A stretch of DNA of 64,000 bases, taken from positions 28,282-92,281 of the forward strand of contig NZ_JFKB01000013.1 of the NCBI RefSeq assembly GCF_002115745.1, in the 5' to 3' direction. The notes beneath the pieces were generated by a model. That model searched no databases. It was not told the origin of the DNA and saw only the letters and a list, made by a program, of their open reading frames with translations. The position numbers and the translations under genes are program-made. The first letter of the stretch is position 1. Each line of letters opens with the position of its first letter. Positions 41,640 through 51,053 of this stretch are shown here, piece after piece. This stretch comes from Thalassospira alkalitolerans. Its GTDB lineage: Bacteria; Pseudomonadota; Alphaproteobacteria; Rhodospirillales; Thalassospiraceae.

Positions 41640-43574
41640 ATGTCTGGAAACCATCATGGTGGACGGATCGAAGCTGCGTTGCAGTTAAGTGGCGTCGCCC
41701 AAAACCGTGCCGTTCTTGAAAGCTGGCAGCGTTGCGAACAACGCTTTGGTCTGGCCCATGACACATTGCGCCGCCCCGAAGTCATGCCGGAAAGCCAAAC
41801 CCGCCAACGTCGTGACCGCAGCGGGCGGCTTTATCATCATGCTCATGATCTGGTGCGGACGCTCTATCGCAAAATCGATGCCTCGGGCTATGCGGTTTTT
41901 CTGACTGATAATGATGGGGTGATCCTTGATAGTGTCGCAGCCCATTCTTTGTTGCCGTCGTTTCGCACCAACGGTCTTTTACCCGGTGCCGTCTGGAGCG
42001 AGGAACGCGAAGGCACCAACGGCATTGGCACCTGCATTGTTGAAGGCCGTCCGATCACCATCCACAAGGATGAACATTTTCTATCCCAGCATGCGGTTTT
42101 AACCTGTACAGCCGCCCCGGTTTTCGATCCGGAGGGACAGGTCTGTTCTGTTCTGGATGTCTCAGCTGTCCGTGATGATATCAAGCGCACCGATTGTCTG
42201 CGGGTGCGCAGCTTGATTGCTGAATATGCCGATGCATTGGAACGCATCTTGTTTTTTGATGAATGTGCGTCCGATCTGATCCTGCATCTTCATGCCGATG
42301 CCCAGCATGTCGGATCAACCCGTGATGCCCTGATTTCAATTGGTCCCGATGGCAATATTCGCGGCGCAACCTCGACCGCGCGCCGGTTGCTGGCGGCTGC
42401 GGATGATGCGCGTGATGTGCAATCGATGTTCGGCTTTGATCTTGATGGTTTGATTGCGACCCTTGGTGTTGGCGAGGGGGCGGGCGGAACCGGCCATGCC
42501 CCGCCAAGTGCCAAGGCATTGCCGGTCAATGGCGGTGGCCTTTTGTTTGGGCAGGTGACCTTGCCCGAAAAACAACGTCGCAAATTCTTATCCATGCGCC
42601 CGGCGACGATTTCGTCCCCAACCAATCGCACGGCGGCCAACGAGGCTGACGATATTCCCGATCTGGACCCGGCGATCCGCCGCCTTTACAAAGTCGGCAG
42701 CAAGCTTTTGGTCAATCGGATTAATGTTTTGATGTCGGGTGAAACCGGCAGTGGCAAGGAACATATGGCGCGCGCCATTCATGCCGCCGCCGTGGGGGCC
42801 AGCAAACCGTTTGTCGCAATCAATTGTGCAGCCCTTCCTGAAAGTCTGATTGAAAGTGAATTGTTCGGCCATGCAGGCGGGGCATTTACTGGTGCTGCCC
42901 GCGATGGTTTTGGCGGGCGGATCAAACAGGCCGATGGCGGGACGCTGTTTCTGGACGAAATTGGCGATATGCCATTATCGGCACAGGGGCGGTTGCTGCG
43001 TGTGCTTGAACAGCGCACCGTCGAACCGCTTGGCAGTACCAAATCTGTGCCGGTCAATTTCCGTCTGATCTGTGCCAGCAACGTCGATCTGACCCGGGCG
43101 GTGGCGGATGGCAAATTCCGCGAAGATTTACTGTATCGGATCAAGGGCGCGCGCCTGTCCTTGCCCGCCCTTCGCGAAAGATCTGATCTGGCGGATTTGG
43201 TTATGAGACTTCTCCGCTATATTTCCGGGAATATAGCGGGCGATATACGCTGCTCGGACGAGGTTTTTGAACTGTTGGCCGCACACCCTTGGCCGGGAAA
43301 TATTCGCGAATTGGTTAATGTGCTTCAATATGCCTGTGTCTTTGCCGAAGGCGGCCTGATCCTGCGATCCCATTTGCCCGATGAATTCCATGAAACTTCG
43401 ACATGTGATCCAAATCCTGCCGCATCAATCCTTCAACGCGCAGAGGCCGACGCCTTGCGTCAGGTGCTGGATGATCATCGCTGGCATATCAGCAAAACCG
43501 CCAAGGCGCTCGGCATCAGCCGCAATACGCTTTATCGCAAGATGGATCGGTTCGATATTCGCCGTAATGCCTGA
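41640..43574 (+). CDS. acoR: Sigma-54-dependent activator, AcoR type
   Basis: A 644-residue enhancer-binding protein. Order: N-terminal GAF-like sensor (about 70-210), AAA+ domain (Walker A GETGSGKE near 368, the sigma-54 contact loop GAFTGA near 419, Walker B LFLDEIGDM near 440), and a C-terminal Fis-type helix-turn-helix (WHISKTAKALGISRNTLYRKM). The intact GAFTGA shows it can act on sigma-54. The divergent aldehyde dehydrogenase is the likely target. Effector unknown; acetoin and aldehydes are usual for the family. Confidence 0.93.
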   Translation: MSGNHHGGRIEAALQLSGVAQNRAVLESWQRCEQRFGLAHDTLRRPEVMPESQTRQRRDRSGRLYHHAHDLVRTLYRKIDASGYAVFLTDNDGVILDSVAAHSLLPSFRTNGLLPGAVWSEEREGTNGIGTCIVEGRPITIHKDEHFLSQHAVLTCTAAPVFDPEGQVCSVLDVSAVRDDIKRTDCLRVRSLIAEYADALERILFFDECASDLILHLHADAQHVGSTRDALISIGPDGNIRGATSTARRLLAAADDARDVQSMFGFDLDGLIATLGVGEGAGGTGHAPPSAKALPVNGGGLLFGQVTLPEKQRRKFLSMRPATISSPTNRTAANEADDIPDLDPAIRRLYKVGSKLLVNRINVLMSGETGSGKEHMARAIHAAAVGASKPFVAINCAALPESLIESELFGHAGGAFTGAARDGFGGRIKQADGGTLFLDEIGDMPLSAQGRLLRVLEQRTVEPLGSTKSVPVNFRLICASNVDLTRAVADGKFREDLLYRIKGARLSLPALRERSDLADLVMRLLRYISGNIAGDIRCSDEVFELLAAHPWPGNIRELVNVLQYACVFAEGGLILRSHLPDEFHETSTCDPNPAASILQRAEADALRQVLDDHRWHISKTAKALGISRNTLYRKMDRFDIRRNA

Positions 43575-43582
43575 TTACGGTG

Positions 43583-44089
43583 TTATCCCTTAAGGATACC
43601 GTCAAGTGGCGAGGGTGCGGTCAGGCTTTCAAGCGGATAGCCTGAAAACGTCTTGGTGCGTTCCATCACCACATGGCCGCTGAAATGTTCAATCCCGATG
43701 TCTTCGGCCAAAAGATTCTCTTTTAACTGATTGAAATGCGCGATATCGCGGCAAATCATATCCATCGTGTAATCAAACGGTCCGGCAATTTTATAGCATG
43801 ATATCACTTCGGGCACGTTGCTGATGGCGGCCTCGAACTTTTTGAAATCATCGACCAGATGATTGCCCAGCGTGATTTCGGCCATGATGTGCAGATTGGC
43901 CCCGATTTTATCAAGGTCGATTTCGGCCAGATATTGGGTGATCAGCCCGGCTTCCTCAAGCTTGCGCACGCGCTCCAGACAGGGCGACGGTGACAAATTA
44001 ACCTCTTCTGAAAGATCAAGGTTCGAAATCCGGCCGTTGGTTTGCAAAACCTGCAGGATTTTGATGAACAGTCGATCCAGTTTCAGCAT
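43583..44089 (-). CDS. Lrp/AsnC-family transcriptional regulator
   Basis: A 168-residue regulator with an N-terminal winged helix (LDRLFIKILQVLQTNGRISNLDLSEEV, SPSPCLERVRKLEE) and a RAM domain (GPFDYTMDMICRD). It ends 9 bases from the convergent acoR gene and is divergent from asnB, so asnB is a candidate target. A 12-residue C-terminal tail beyond the usual Lrp end is seen. Confidence 0.9.
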   Translation of the reverse strand: MLKLDRLFIKILQVLQTNGRISNLDLSEEVNLSPSPCLERVRKLEEAGLITQYLAEIDLDKIGANLHIMAEITLGNHLVDDFKKFEAAISNVPEVISCYKIAGPFDYTMDMICRDIAHFNQLKENLLAEDIGIEHFSGHVVMERTKTFSGYPLESLTAPSPLDGILKG

Positions 44090-44238
44090 GCTTGTTCCAG
44101 CTTGATGGGCAATGCAGCCTGTTTAACATCGCTTGATCTTTGATGCGATCAAAATCCCTGTCGGTAATCCCATGATTTTCATTGTCGAATGCGTTCGGAT
44201 CGTTTTTAAGTAGGGACAAATAATAAAGGGATATTTTC

Positions 44239-46179
44239 ATGTGCGGGATCACCGGTCTGTGGCTTGGTCGCAATAGTGACGGCGATAAATTGCGCGGCAC
44301 CATTACGCGCATGACCGATGCCTTGCTGCATCGCGGGCCCGATGGTGGCGATACATGGTGTGATAATGATGCCGGATTGGCACTTGGCCAGCGGCGTCTT
44401 GCGATCATTGACCTGACGGACGCCGGTAAACAACCGATGCATTCTGCCGATGGCCGTTATGTCATGGTCTATAACGGCGAGGTCTATAACGCCGAGGAAC
44501 TCCGCGCCAAACTGGCCGGTGAAAACATCGCCTGGCGTGGTCATTCCGACAGTGAAGTGATCCTTGAATGCATGGCGCGCTGGGGCGTGCGCGATACGGT
44601 CAAGCGCCTGATCGGCATGTTTGCCATCGCCCTTTGGGATAAAAAAACCGCCAAGCTGACGCTGGTGCGTGATCGTTTAGGCATCAAACCGCTTTACTGG
44701 TCGCGCTATGACGGCCACATCGCCTTTGCGTCCGAATTAAAAGGTTTGGTCGCCGGGGATGTTATCTCGCGCGAGGTTAATCGTACCGCCCTTGATGCTT
44801 ATTTGCGCTTTGGTTATGTCCCATCCGGGCTGTCGATCTTTTCGCATGCCAAAATGCTGCAACCCGGACATATCCTTGAAATTACCGGCGAAGGACATGC
44901 CTCGGAATTTGCCTATTGGTCGGTCGAGGATGCTGTTCTAAGCGGTCAAAACCACCCTTGGAGTGGCGATGACCAAAGTGCGATTGATGCGCTTGAAGAT
45001 TTGCTGCGCGATGCGGTCGGGCGTCGGATGATTGCCGATGTGCCGCTGGGCGCGTTTCTATCGGGCGGGATTGATTCTTCGACCGTCGTCGCCCTGATGC
45101 AATCGGTTTCCGACCGGCCGGTTAAAACCTATTCGATCGGTTTTGACCATGATGCCTATAACGAGGCCGCCTTTGCCGGTGAAGTCGCCAAACATCTGGG
45201 CACCGATCACACCGAACTTTATGTCAGCGCGCAGGACGCGCTTGATCTGGTGCCCAAACTTTCCGAAACCTATGACGAACCGTTCTTTGACAGTTCGTCG
45301 ATCCCGACCTATCTGATTTCGGCCCTGACCCGCAAAGAAGTCACCGTCGCCCTTTCGGGGGATGGCGGCGATGAAACCTTTGGCGGGTACAATCGGTATA
45401 TTTGGGCCCGCCAGCTTAGCAATATCGCCAAAAATATCCCGTTCGGGTCCTCTTTGATCAGCAAGGGTCTGACCGCACTTTCGCCAGAACAATGGGATGG
45501 GCTGATCGGCCTTTTACCGGGCAAGCGCGGTACTGCGGCACTGGGTGATAAAATTCACAAGGTCGCACCGTTGTTGTCGATCCGTGACGATTTGGATCGG
45601 TATCAGGCGTTGTTGTCGCTGTGGAACCCGGATGTCCTGATGGCCGATGCGCCGGGGCAAACGCGTAAGAAATTCCGCATTCCGGGTGAAAAATTCTGTC
45701 GCAATCGCAATCTGGATTATGTGTCGTCGATGCAGGTCATGGATACCATGATGTATATGGTCGATGACGTTCTGACCAAGGTGGATCGGGCCTCGATGGC
45801 CAATTCGCTGGAAGTCCGCGTGCCGCTGATTGATCACCGGGTGATTGAGTTTGGCTGGCGGATGCCTGCGCATTTGAAATTGAGCGGTTCTGTCGGCAAG
45901 GTCGCATTGCGCAATATCTTGTATAAATATGTTCCGCGCGAAATGATTGATCGTCCTAAAACCGGCTTTGGTGTGCCGCTGGCCGAATGGCTGCGCGGGC
46001 CGCTTAAGGAATGGGTTGGCGATCTTTTGGCGCGGGATGCGCTGTATTCCGATCTTGGCCTGAACCGGGCCGAAGTCGATAAACGGTTTGCCGAACATGT
46101 TTCCGGGCGGCGCAATTGGTCGCATCAACTTTGGGCGATTGCCATGTTGTCAGATTGGCAGCGTCGCTGGCTTTCCTGA
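44239..46179 (+). CDS. asnB: Glutamine-hydrolysing asparagine synthase family protein
   Basis: A 646-residue enzyme. The N-terminal glutaminase uses C2 (MCGITGLW), with RGPDG and YNGEVYN. The synthase domain has the PP-loop SGGIDSS near 276 and SGDGGDE near 375. It is longer than the classic 554-residue AsnB and resembles the group also found in polysaccharide clusters, so the acceptor may be aspartate or a sugar acid. No polysaccharide genes are next to it here, which favours asparagine synthesis. AAGGG lies upstream of the ATG. Confidence 0.9.
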   Translation: MCGITGLWLGRNSDGDKLRGTITRMTDALLHRGPDGGDTWCDNDAGLALGQRRLAIIDLTDAGKQPMHSADGRYVMVYNGEVYNAEELRAKLAGENIAWRGHSDSEVILECMARWGVRDTVKRLIGMFAIALWDKKTAKLTLVRDRLGIKPLYWSRYDGHIAFASELKGLVAGDVISREVNRTALDAYLRFGYVPSGLSIFSHAKMLQPGHILEITGEGHASEFAYWSVEDAVLSGQNHPWSGDDQSAIDALEDLLRDAVGRRMIADVPLGAFLSGGIDSSTVVALMQSVSDRPVKTYSIGFDHDAYNEAAFAGEVAKHLGTDHTELYVSAQDALDLVPKLSETYDEPFFDSSSIPTYLISALTRKEVTVALSGDGGDETFGGYNRYIWARQLSNIAKNIPFGSSLISKGLTALSPEQWDGLIGLLPGKRGTAALGDKIHKVAPLLSIRDDLDRYQALLSLWNPDVLMADAPGQTRKKFRIPGEKFCRNRNLDYVSSMQVMDTMMYMVDDVLTKVDRASMANSLEVRVPLIDHRVIEFGWRMPAHLKLSGSVGKVALRNILYKYVPREMIDRPKTGFGVPLAEWLRGPLKEWVGDLLARDALYSDLGLNRAEVDKRFAEHVSGRRNWSHQLWAIAMLSDWQRRWLS

Positions 46180-46216
46180 TCCGGGCTGTGGGTTTGATTT
46201 TTTGATTCTGCTTTTT

Positions 46217-46246
46217 AAACACCTCGCCATTCGGCGGGGTGTTTTT
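46217..46246 (+). terminator. Terminator of asnB
   Basis: ACACCTCGCC pairs with GGCGGGGTGT (one wobble pair) with a 4-base ATTC-type loop, followed by TTTTTG. Confidence 0.82.
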
Positions 46247-46444
46247 GTATGGCGGTATATGTACCAAAGATAAGTTAGCTAATATTTTTCATAATCGAAA
46301 TTTTATATAAAATTATCAATGTCTACAGGTGGTAAGCCTGCTCGAAAGCCTTTGGCGGCAAACTGTCACAATTCAGCGGTTGAAAATTTTCGAATATGAA
46401 CTATTTAAAGATCATTATCGAATTTTAATCACGGAACTCATACC

Positions 46445-47983
46445 ATGCACAGCCAATCGGAATATGACCTGATCATCGTCGGCGGCGGGATCAACGGGGC
46501 GGGAATCGCCCGTGATGCAGCCGGTCGCGGGCTTAAGGTCCTGCTGTGTGAAATGAATGATCTGGCAAGTGCGACGTCCTCGGCCAGCACCAAGCTGATC
46601 CATGGTGGATTGCGCTATCTTGAACATTATGAATTCCGTCTGGTCCGCGAAGCCCTGACCGAACGCGAAGTCCTTTTGGGCAATGCGCCGCATATCATCT
46701 GGCCGCTGCGGTTTGTGTTGCCGCATGTGCCGGGATTGCGGCCGGCATGGATGATCCGTTTGGGGTTGTTTTTGTATGATCATCTTGGTGGACGCAAAAA
46801 ACTGCCCGGTAGCAAAGGCATTTCGCTGAGCACCCATGTTGCCGGTCAGCCGCTTAAGGCCGGGATGGATAAGGCATTTGTTTATTCCGATTGCTGGGTC
46901 GATGATGCGCGTCTTGTGGTTTTAAACGCCATGGATGCACGTGAATGCGGGGCGGATATCTTAACACGGACAAAATGTGTTGCCGCCAGCCAGCAAGACG
47001 GCAAATGGCAGGTTACCTTGCAGGGGGGCGATGATGACGCGGAACGCGTGGTGACGGGCAAGATGCTGATTAATGCTGCCGGTCCGTGGTGTGCGTCGCT
47101 GATTGATCCGGCAAATGGCGCGATCAAGGCCGAGACCAAGGCTAATATCCGTCTGGTCAAAGGCAGCCATATTGTCGTGCCGAAACTGTTCGACCACGAT
47201 CATTGCTATATTTTCCAAAACCCGGATGGCCGCATCGTCTTTGTTATTCCCTATCAAGATGATTTTACCCTGATCGGTACCACCGATGTTGATTTCAAAG
47301 GTGATCCGGCCAAGGTCGAAATCAGCGGCGATGAAGTGGATTATCTGTGCAAATTGATTGGTGATTATTTCGCAACGCCGATTTCGGCGATGGATGTGGT
47401 CTGGTCCTATTCCGGGGTGCGCCCGCTTTATGCCGGCGAGGGCGAAGTTGCCAATGCATCCAAAGTATCCCGTGATTACACCCTGAAACTCGAAGCCAAC
47501 AAAGGCAAAGCCCCGGCATTGCATGTCTTTGGTGGCAAGATCACCACCTATCGCAAGCTGGCCGAACATGCCCTGCAATTGATTTCCAAGCAGCTTGGTG
47601 TTGCAGATCGTCCGTGGACGGCCACTGAAACTCTGCCGGGTGGGGATTTGCCCAATGCGTCCTTTGATGATGCGATGATGAACTACGGCACGCGGTATGG
47701 CTGGTTGCCCGAGGCAATGCTGAAACGTCTGGTGCGTGCCTATGGCAGCCGGATTGAAAAACTGCTGGATGGGTGTAACGGCGTACATGATCTTGGTATC
47801 AATTATGGCCATGATCTGTATGAGGCCGAAGTCAGATACCTGATAGATCAGGAATGGGTCTTTGAGGTCGAAGACTTGGTCTGGCGTCGTTCCAAGCTGG
47901 GTTTGCGTTTATCCGGGGATCAAATCGCCGTATTGCGCAAACGCTTGGCATCCGCCAAACCAAACCAGATTGCCGCCCAATAA
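46445..47983 (+). CDS. glpD: Aerobic glycerol-3-phosphate dehydrogenase
   Basis: A 512-residue FAD enzyme at the inner membrane that oxidises glycerol-3-phosphate to dihydroxyacetone phosphate and passes electrons to quinone. The FAD-binding motif IIVGGGINGAGIARDAAGRG is at residues 10-29, and SASTKLIHGGLRYLEHYEF follows. Length is normal. No glpF or glpK is adjacent. Repeated TCGAA-containing elements upstream (46296, 46388, 46417) could be repressor sites. Confidence 0.95.
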   Translation: MHSQSEYDLIIVGGGINGAGIARDAAGRGLKVLLCEMNDLASATSSASTKLIHGGLRYLEHYEFRLVREALTEREVLLGNAPHIIWPLRFVLPHVPGLRPAWMIRLGLFLYDHLGGRKKLPGSKGISLSTHVAGQPLKAGMDKAFVYSDCWVDDARLVVLNAMDARECGADILTRTKCVAASQQDGKWQVTLQGGDDDAERVVTGKMLINAAGPWCASLIDPANGAIKAETKANIRLVKGSHIVVPKLFDHDHCYIFQNPDGRIVFVIPYQDDFTLIGTTDVDFKGDPAKVEISGDEVDYLCKLIGDYFATPISAMDVVWSYSGVRPLYAGEGEVANASKVSRDYTLKLEANKGKAPALHVFGGKITTYRKLAEHALQLISKQLGVADRPWTATETLPGGDLPNASFDDAMMNYGTRYGWLPEAMLKRLVRAYGSRIEKLLDGCNGVHDLGINYGHDLYEAEVRYLIDQEWVFEVEDLVWRRSKLGLRLSGDQIAVLRKRLASAKPNQIAAQ

Positions 47984-48000
47984 GATCTTGCTGATACTCT

Positions 48001-48333
48001 CTAATGCTCCGCGATTTCTGTGCGTAACTGCACCCAAAGATCGCGGAGTTCCTGTTTGCGGTGGGGCGTGATATCGCGCCAGTCATGGTCGTGGATCGCG
48101 CCTTCAAGGGCGTAAAGATAATTCACGCTGATCTTCTTTTCCCTGCCTAAGCGAAACAGCAATCGTCGCGTTGTTTCTTCTATGCCCGTGATGATCAGGT
48201 CGGATTGGCTTTCAATGCCGATCTCGTCCAGTTCACGCGATGATGTCGGGCCGATATTGCGAATATTGTGTTGCCGGTCTGGCGCCATGATGGCGGGAAC
48301 TCCGTATTCAACCAGTCTGGTCAGTTGGCGCAT
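48001..48333 (-). CDS. Stand-alone TfoX C-terminal domain protein
   Basis: A 110-residue protein whose residues about 20-100 match the TfoX/Sxy C-terminal domain pattern: IRNIGPTSSRELDEIGIESQSDL, then VNYLYALEGAIHDHDWRDI and the R-K-L-rich end. The N-terminal TfoX half is missing. Such proteins are often annotated as competence-like but this domain looks like a helix-hairpin-helix fold, and no competence role can be claimed. It is convergent with glpD, 17 bases away. Confidence 0.78.
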   Translation of the reverse strand: MRQLTRLVEYGVPAIMAPDRQHNIRNIGPTSSRELDEIGIESQSDLIITGIEETTRRLLFRLGREKKISVNYLYALEGAIHDHDWRDITPHRKQELRDLWVQLRTEIAEH

Positions 48334-48366
48334 TTTCTATATGCTATGGTGGCTTATCAATCGTTT

Positions 48367-50253
48367 ATGGCAGGTTCGGTACTGATGTTGTTGTTTCGCG
48401 TTTTCACGTCCCTGTCAGTTTTTGCCTTTGCCGGGCTATGGGTTTTTACGGTGCTGATACATGATGCCTTTGCTGCGGCAGGTGTCGCCGTGCCAACGGT
48501 TGAGCTTCAGGGCGGTCGCATGGCTATTGGGCTTTTGGGCGGCTTGGCGCTTTTTCTGTATGGCATGGATCACCTGGCCAGCGGGCTTAAGGCCTTGGCC
48601 GGGGCGCGATTGCGCCAGTTCCTTGCGAAAATGACCCATGATCGGTTTACCGCGGCTTTTTCGGGGGCGGCGATTACCGGGCTGGTTCAGTCATCAAGTG
48701 TCACCACTGTTCTGGTGGTTGGCTTCGTTTCTGCCGGGTTGATGAGCTTCGCCCAATCGATTGCCATCATCATGGGGGCTAATGTCGGTAGTACTCTGAC
48801 CGCGCAAATCATCGCCTTTAAAATTGATGCGATTGCCCCATTGATGATTGCGATTGGTTTTTGCGTTATGAGTTTTGTCCCCCATCGGGGGTGGTCGCTT
48901 GGCGGGCGGGCGCTTTTGGGGATGGGGCTTTTATTCTTTGGTATGGGCATGATGAGCGACGCGATGGAGCCGCTTCGCAGTTATGCGCCGTTTATCGATA
49001 TGATGACACGCATGACCAATCCCCTGATTGGGATTGTGATTGCGGCGGGTTTTACCGCTTTGGTGCAATCAAGTGCGGCAACGACCGGGATTGTTATTGT
49101 GCTGGCCGGGCAGGGGCTTGTGCCGCTTGAAAGCGGCATTGCCCTGATATTCGGGGCGAATATTGGCACCTGTGTTACCGCACTTTTGGTGACAATTGGC
49201 AAGAACCGCGATGCATTTCGGACCGCGTTGGGGCATGTGTTCTTCAATGTTGTCGGGGTTTTGATCTGGTTGCCCTTTATCGGGGAGTTGGCCGATCTGG
49301 TTGGTTTTCTGTCATTGGACGAAGCGGGGGGACCTGTTGATACTGCGCGTGAAATTGCCAATGCACATAGTATCTTTAACATCGCCAATGTTGTGATTAT
49401 GATCGGTTTTGTGCCGTGGATCGCCCGGATGATTGAAAAATGCGTGCCGGTCAGTGATGTGTTCGAACCGCCCCTTGACCCCAGTCCGAAATTTTTGATG
49501 GGTGAAATCGCCGATACGCCGTCGGCAGCCTTGCTGCTGCTGCGCGGCGAAGTCATACATATGGGGGATATTGTCTGTGATGTGGTGCGGCGTGGCCGAG
49601 AGGTGATGCAGAACCCGACACGGGCAAAACTTGAAAAAATTGCCGAACTCGATGACGGGGTCGATAGTCTTCAGGATGCGATTGCGCTTTTCGCCGGAAA
49701 ATTGCGCCATTCCGAATTGCTGCCATCCGATCAGAACCGGCTTTTGAACAAGCTTGCCATCAGCAACCATCTGGAAGCCATCGGCGATCTGATCAGCGAG
49801 GAAATGACCGAATTGGTTGGGCGGTTATTGGATGAACGCAATCTGCCATTATTAAACAGCCGTGAAAAGATGGTCGAATTATTCACTTTTTCTGAACAAT
49901 GCCTGAAACAGGCCCTGACCGCTTTTGCCAGCGATGATGTCGAGGCTGCAAATGCCGTTTTGGCACGCAAAGCCGAATTTATCGAAAAGATGGAAGTTAC
50001 ATTGCGTCGTGTCAGCGACGACATTGGCCCGCGTGATTCCGATATCCGCCGCTATCGGACCGAAGTCGCATTGGTTGAACGTATCAACCGTCTTTACGAG
50101 CGCGCGCGCCGCATTGCACGCGCGTCGCTGGCGATTTCTCAGTCCGGCGGCAATGTTGCGGCACCCCCGGATGATCAGACGTCACCGCAGATCGATACAA
50201 ATCCGCAAACGCAGGTCTCAACACCGACCGAGACACAGAACCCCACAGTTTAA
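48367..50253 (+). CDS. Na+/Pi cotransporter with C-terminal PhoU-like domain
   Basis: A 628-residue protein. The first 380 residues form about eight or nine membrane segments with the two family repeats GLVQSSSVTTVLVVGFVSAG and ALVQSSAATTGIVIVLAGQG. Residues about 430-600 form a PhoU-like helical region, ending in a Gln/Pro/Thr-rich tail. It should import phosphate with sodium. The start is uncertain: ATG codons at 48346, 48367 and 48385 are all in frame with weak ribosome sites. Confidence 0.9.
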   Translation: MAGSVLMLLFRVFTSLSVFAFAGLWVFTVLIHDAFAAAGVAVPTVELQGGRMAIGLLGGLALFLYGMDHLASGLKALAGARLRQFLAKMTHDRFTAAFSGAAITGLVQSSSVTTVLVVGFVSAGLMSFAQSIAIIMGANVGSTLTAQIIAFKIDAIAPLMIAIGFCVMSFVPHRGWSLGGRALLGMGLLFFGMGMMSDAMEPLRSYAPFIDMMTRMTNPLIGIVIAAGFTALVQSSAATTGIVIVLAGQGLVPLESGIALIFGANIGTCVTALLVTIGKNRDAFRTALGHVFFNVVGVLIWLPFIGELADLVGFLSLDEAGGPVDTAREIANAHSIFNIANVVIMIGFVPWIARMIEKCVPVSDVFEPPLDPSPKFLMGEIADTPSAALLLLRGEVIHMGDIVCDVVRRGREVMQNPTRAKLEKIAELDDGVDSLQDAIALFAGKLRHSELLPSDQNRLLNKLAISNHLEAIGDLISEEMTELVGRLLDERNLPLLNSREKMVELFTFSEQCLKQALTAFASDDVEAANAVLARKAEFIEKMEVTLRRVSDDIGPRDSDIRRYRTEVALVERINRLYERARRIARASLAISQSGGNVAAPPDDQTSPQIDTNPQTQVSTPTETQNPTV

Positions 50254-50359
50254 TATCGCCGTATTGGGACCAAAAGTTCGGTCGGATTGGTTGATATCAT
50301 TGGGTTTTCAGCGGCATGGGGCGTGCCCCGGTCGGATGCGGGCTTGTGAATTCGGTGTT

Positions 50360-50818
50360 TTATTCGGGGCGTTCGGCGGGTGGGGTGTCGATGTCTTTTT
50401 GCATGACGGTGACATCAAGGGCGCGATAGCCAAGATGGCGATAGAAATCCTGCATGGCGCTGTTTTCCGAGCGGACCATCAATTGCATGCGCCATACCCC
50501 GCGTTCGCGCAGCCAGTCTTCGCCAGCGTCAACAAAGCGTTTGCCAAGGCCGGTTTTTTGATGGGCCGGGGTGACGGCAAGGTAATAAAGCCAGCCGCGA
50601 TGCCCATCGTGACCGATCATGACGGTGGCGATGATGATGTTGTTGTTATCTTCCCAGACCAGAAGTGTTGAATTGCTGTCTGACAGGGCAAACCGCACAT
50701 CCCATTCCGGCGGGTTGTAGGGTCGGTAAAGCCCGGTTTCCTGCCATAATGTTGTGATGGCCGGAATGTCTTTTTCGTGGGCTTTACGTGGCGTTGGGTG
50801 AATGCTGGGGGCGATCAT
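50360..50818 (-). CDS. GNAT-family N-acetyltransferase
   Basis: A 152-residue acetyltransferase. The acetyl-CoA motif is LAVTPAHQKTGLGKRFVDAGEDWLRERG near residues 78-105, followed by VRSENSAMQDFYRHLGYRA. It looks like a small-molecule acetyltransferase of the YpeA type; substrate unknown. I use the ATG at 50818, with GAGAAG upstream, over 50866. Confidence 0.82.
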   Translation of the reverse strand: MIAPSIHPTPRKAHEKDIPAITTLWQETGLYRPYNPPEWDVRFALSDSNSTLLVWEDNNNIIIATVMIGHDGHRGWLYYLAVTPAHQKTGLGKRFVDAGEDWLRERGVWRMQLMVRSENSAMQDFYRHLGYRALDVTVMQKDIDTPPAERPE

Positions 50819-50886
50819 GGCGATGCTTCTCGTTCCTAAAAATGCAGAATGATTAACTCGTTGCATCGCGTCAAATCGAAAATGAT

Positions 50887-50923
50887 AAAAAAGATGGCGC
50901 CCCCGGGGGAATTGGGGGCGCCA
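50887..50923 (-). terminator. Terminator of the exported His/Asp-rich protein gene
   Basis: TGGCGCCCCC pairs perfectly with GGGGGCGCCA; on the leftward strand TCTTTTTT follows. It lies about 130 bases after the gene. Confidence 0.85.
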
Positions 50924-51053
50924 GTATCGTCCGGGCTATCGGTTGGGTGGGGGGAATGACCCGGACTGGGAGTTGGGGGAGAAGTTGAGGTTGAGGGACG
51001 TGTGTTATGTGTGATCCAGCCGGAGCCTGTTGGCTCCGACCAGGATCAGCGGG

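Noticed and set aside
46365..46371. GTCACAA upstream of glpD as an R-body-type promoter
   Set aside because: No CGTC at 14 bases; a chance match to one half.
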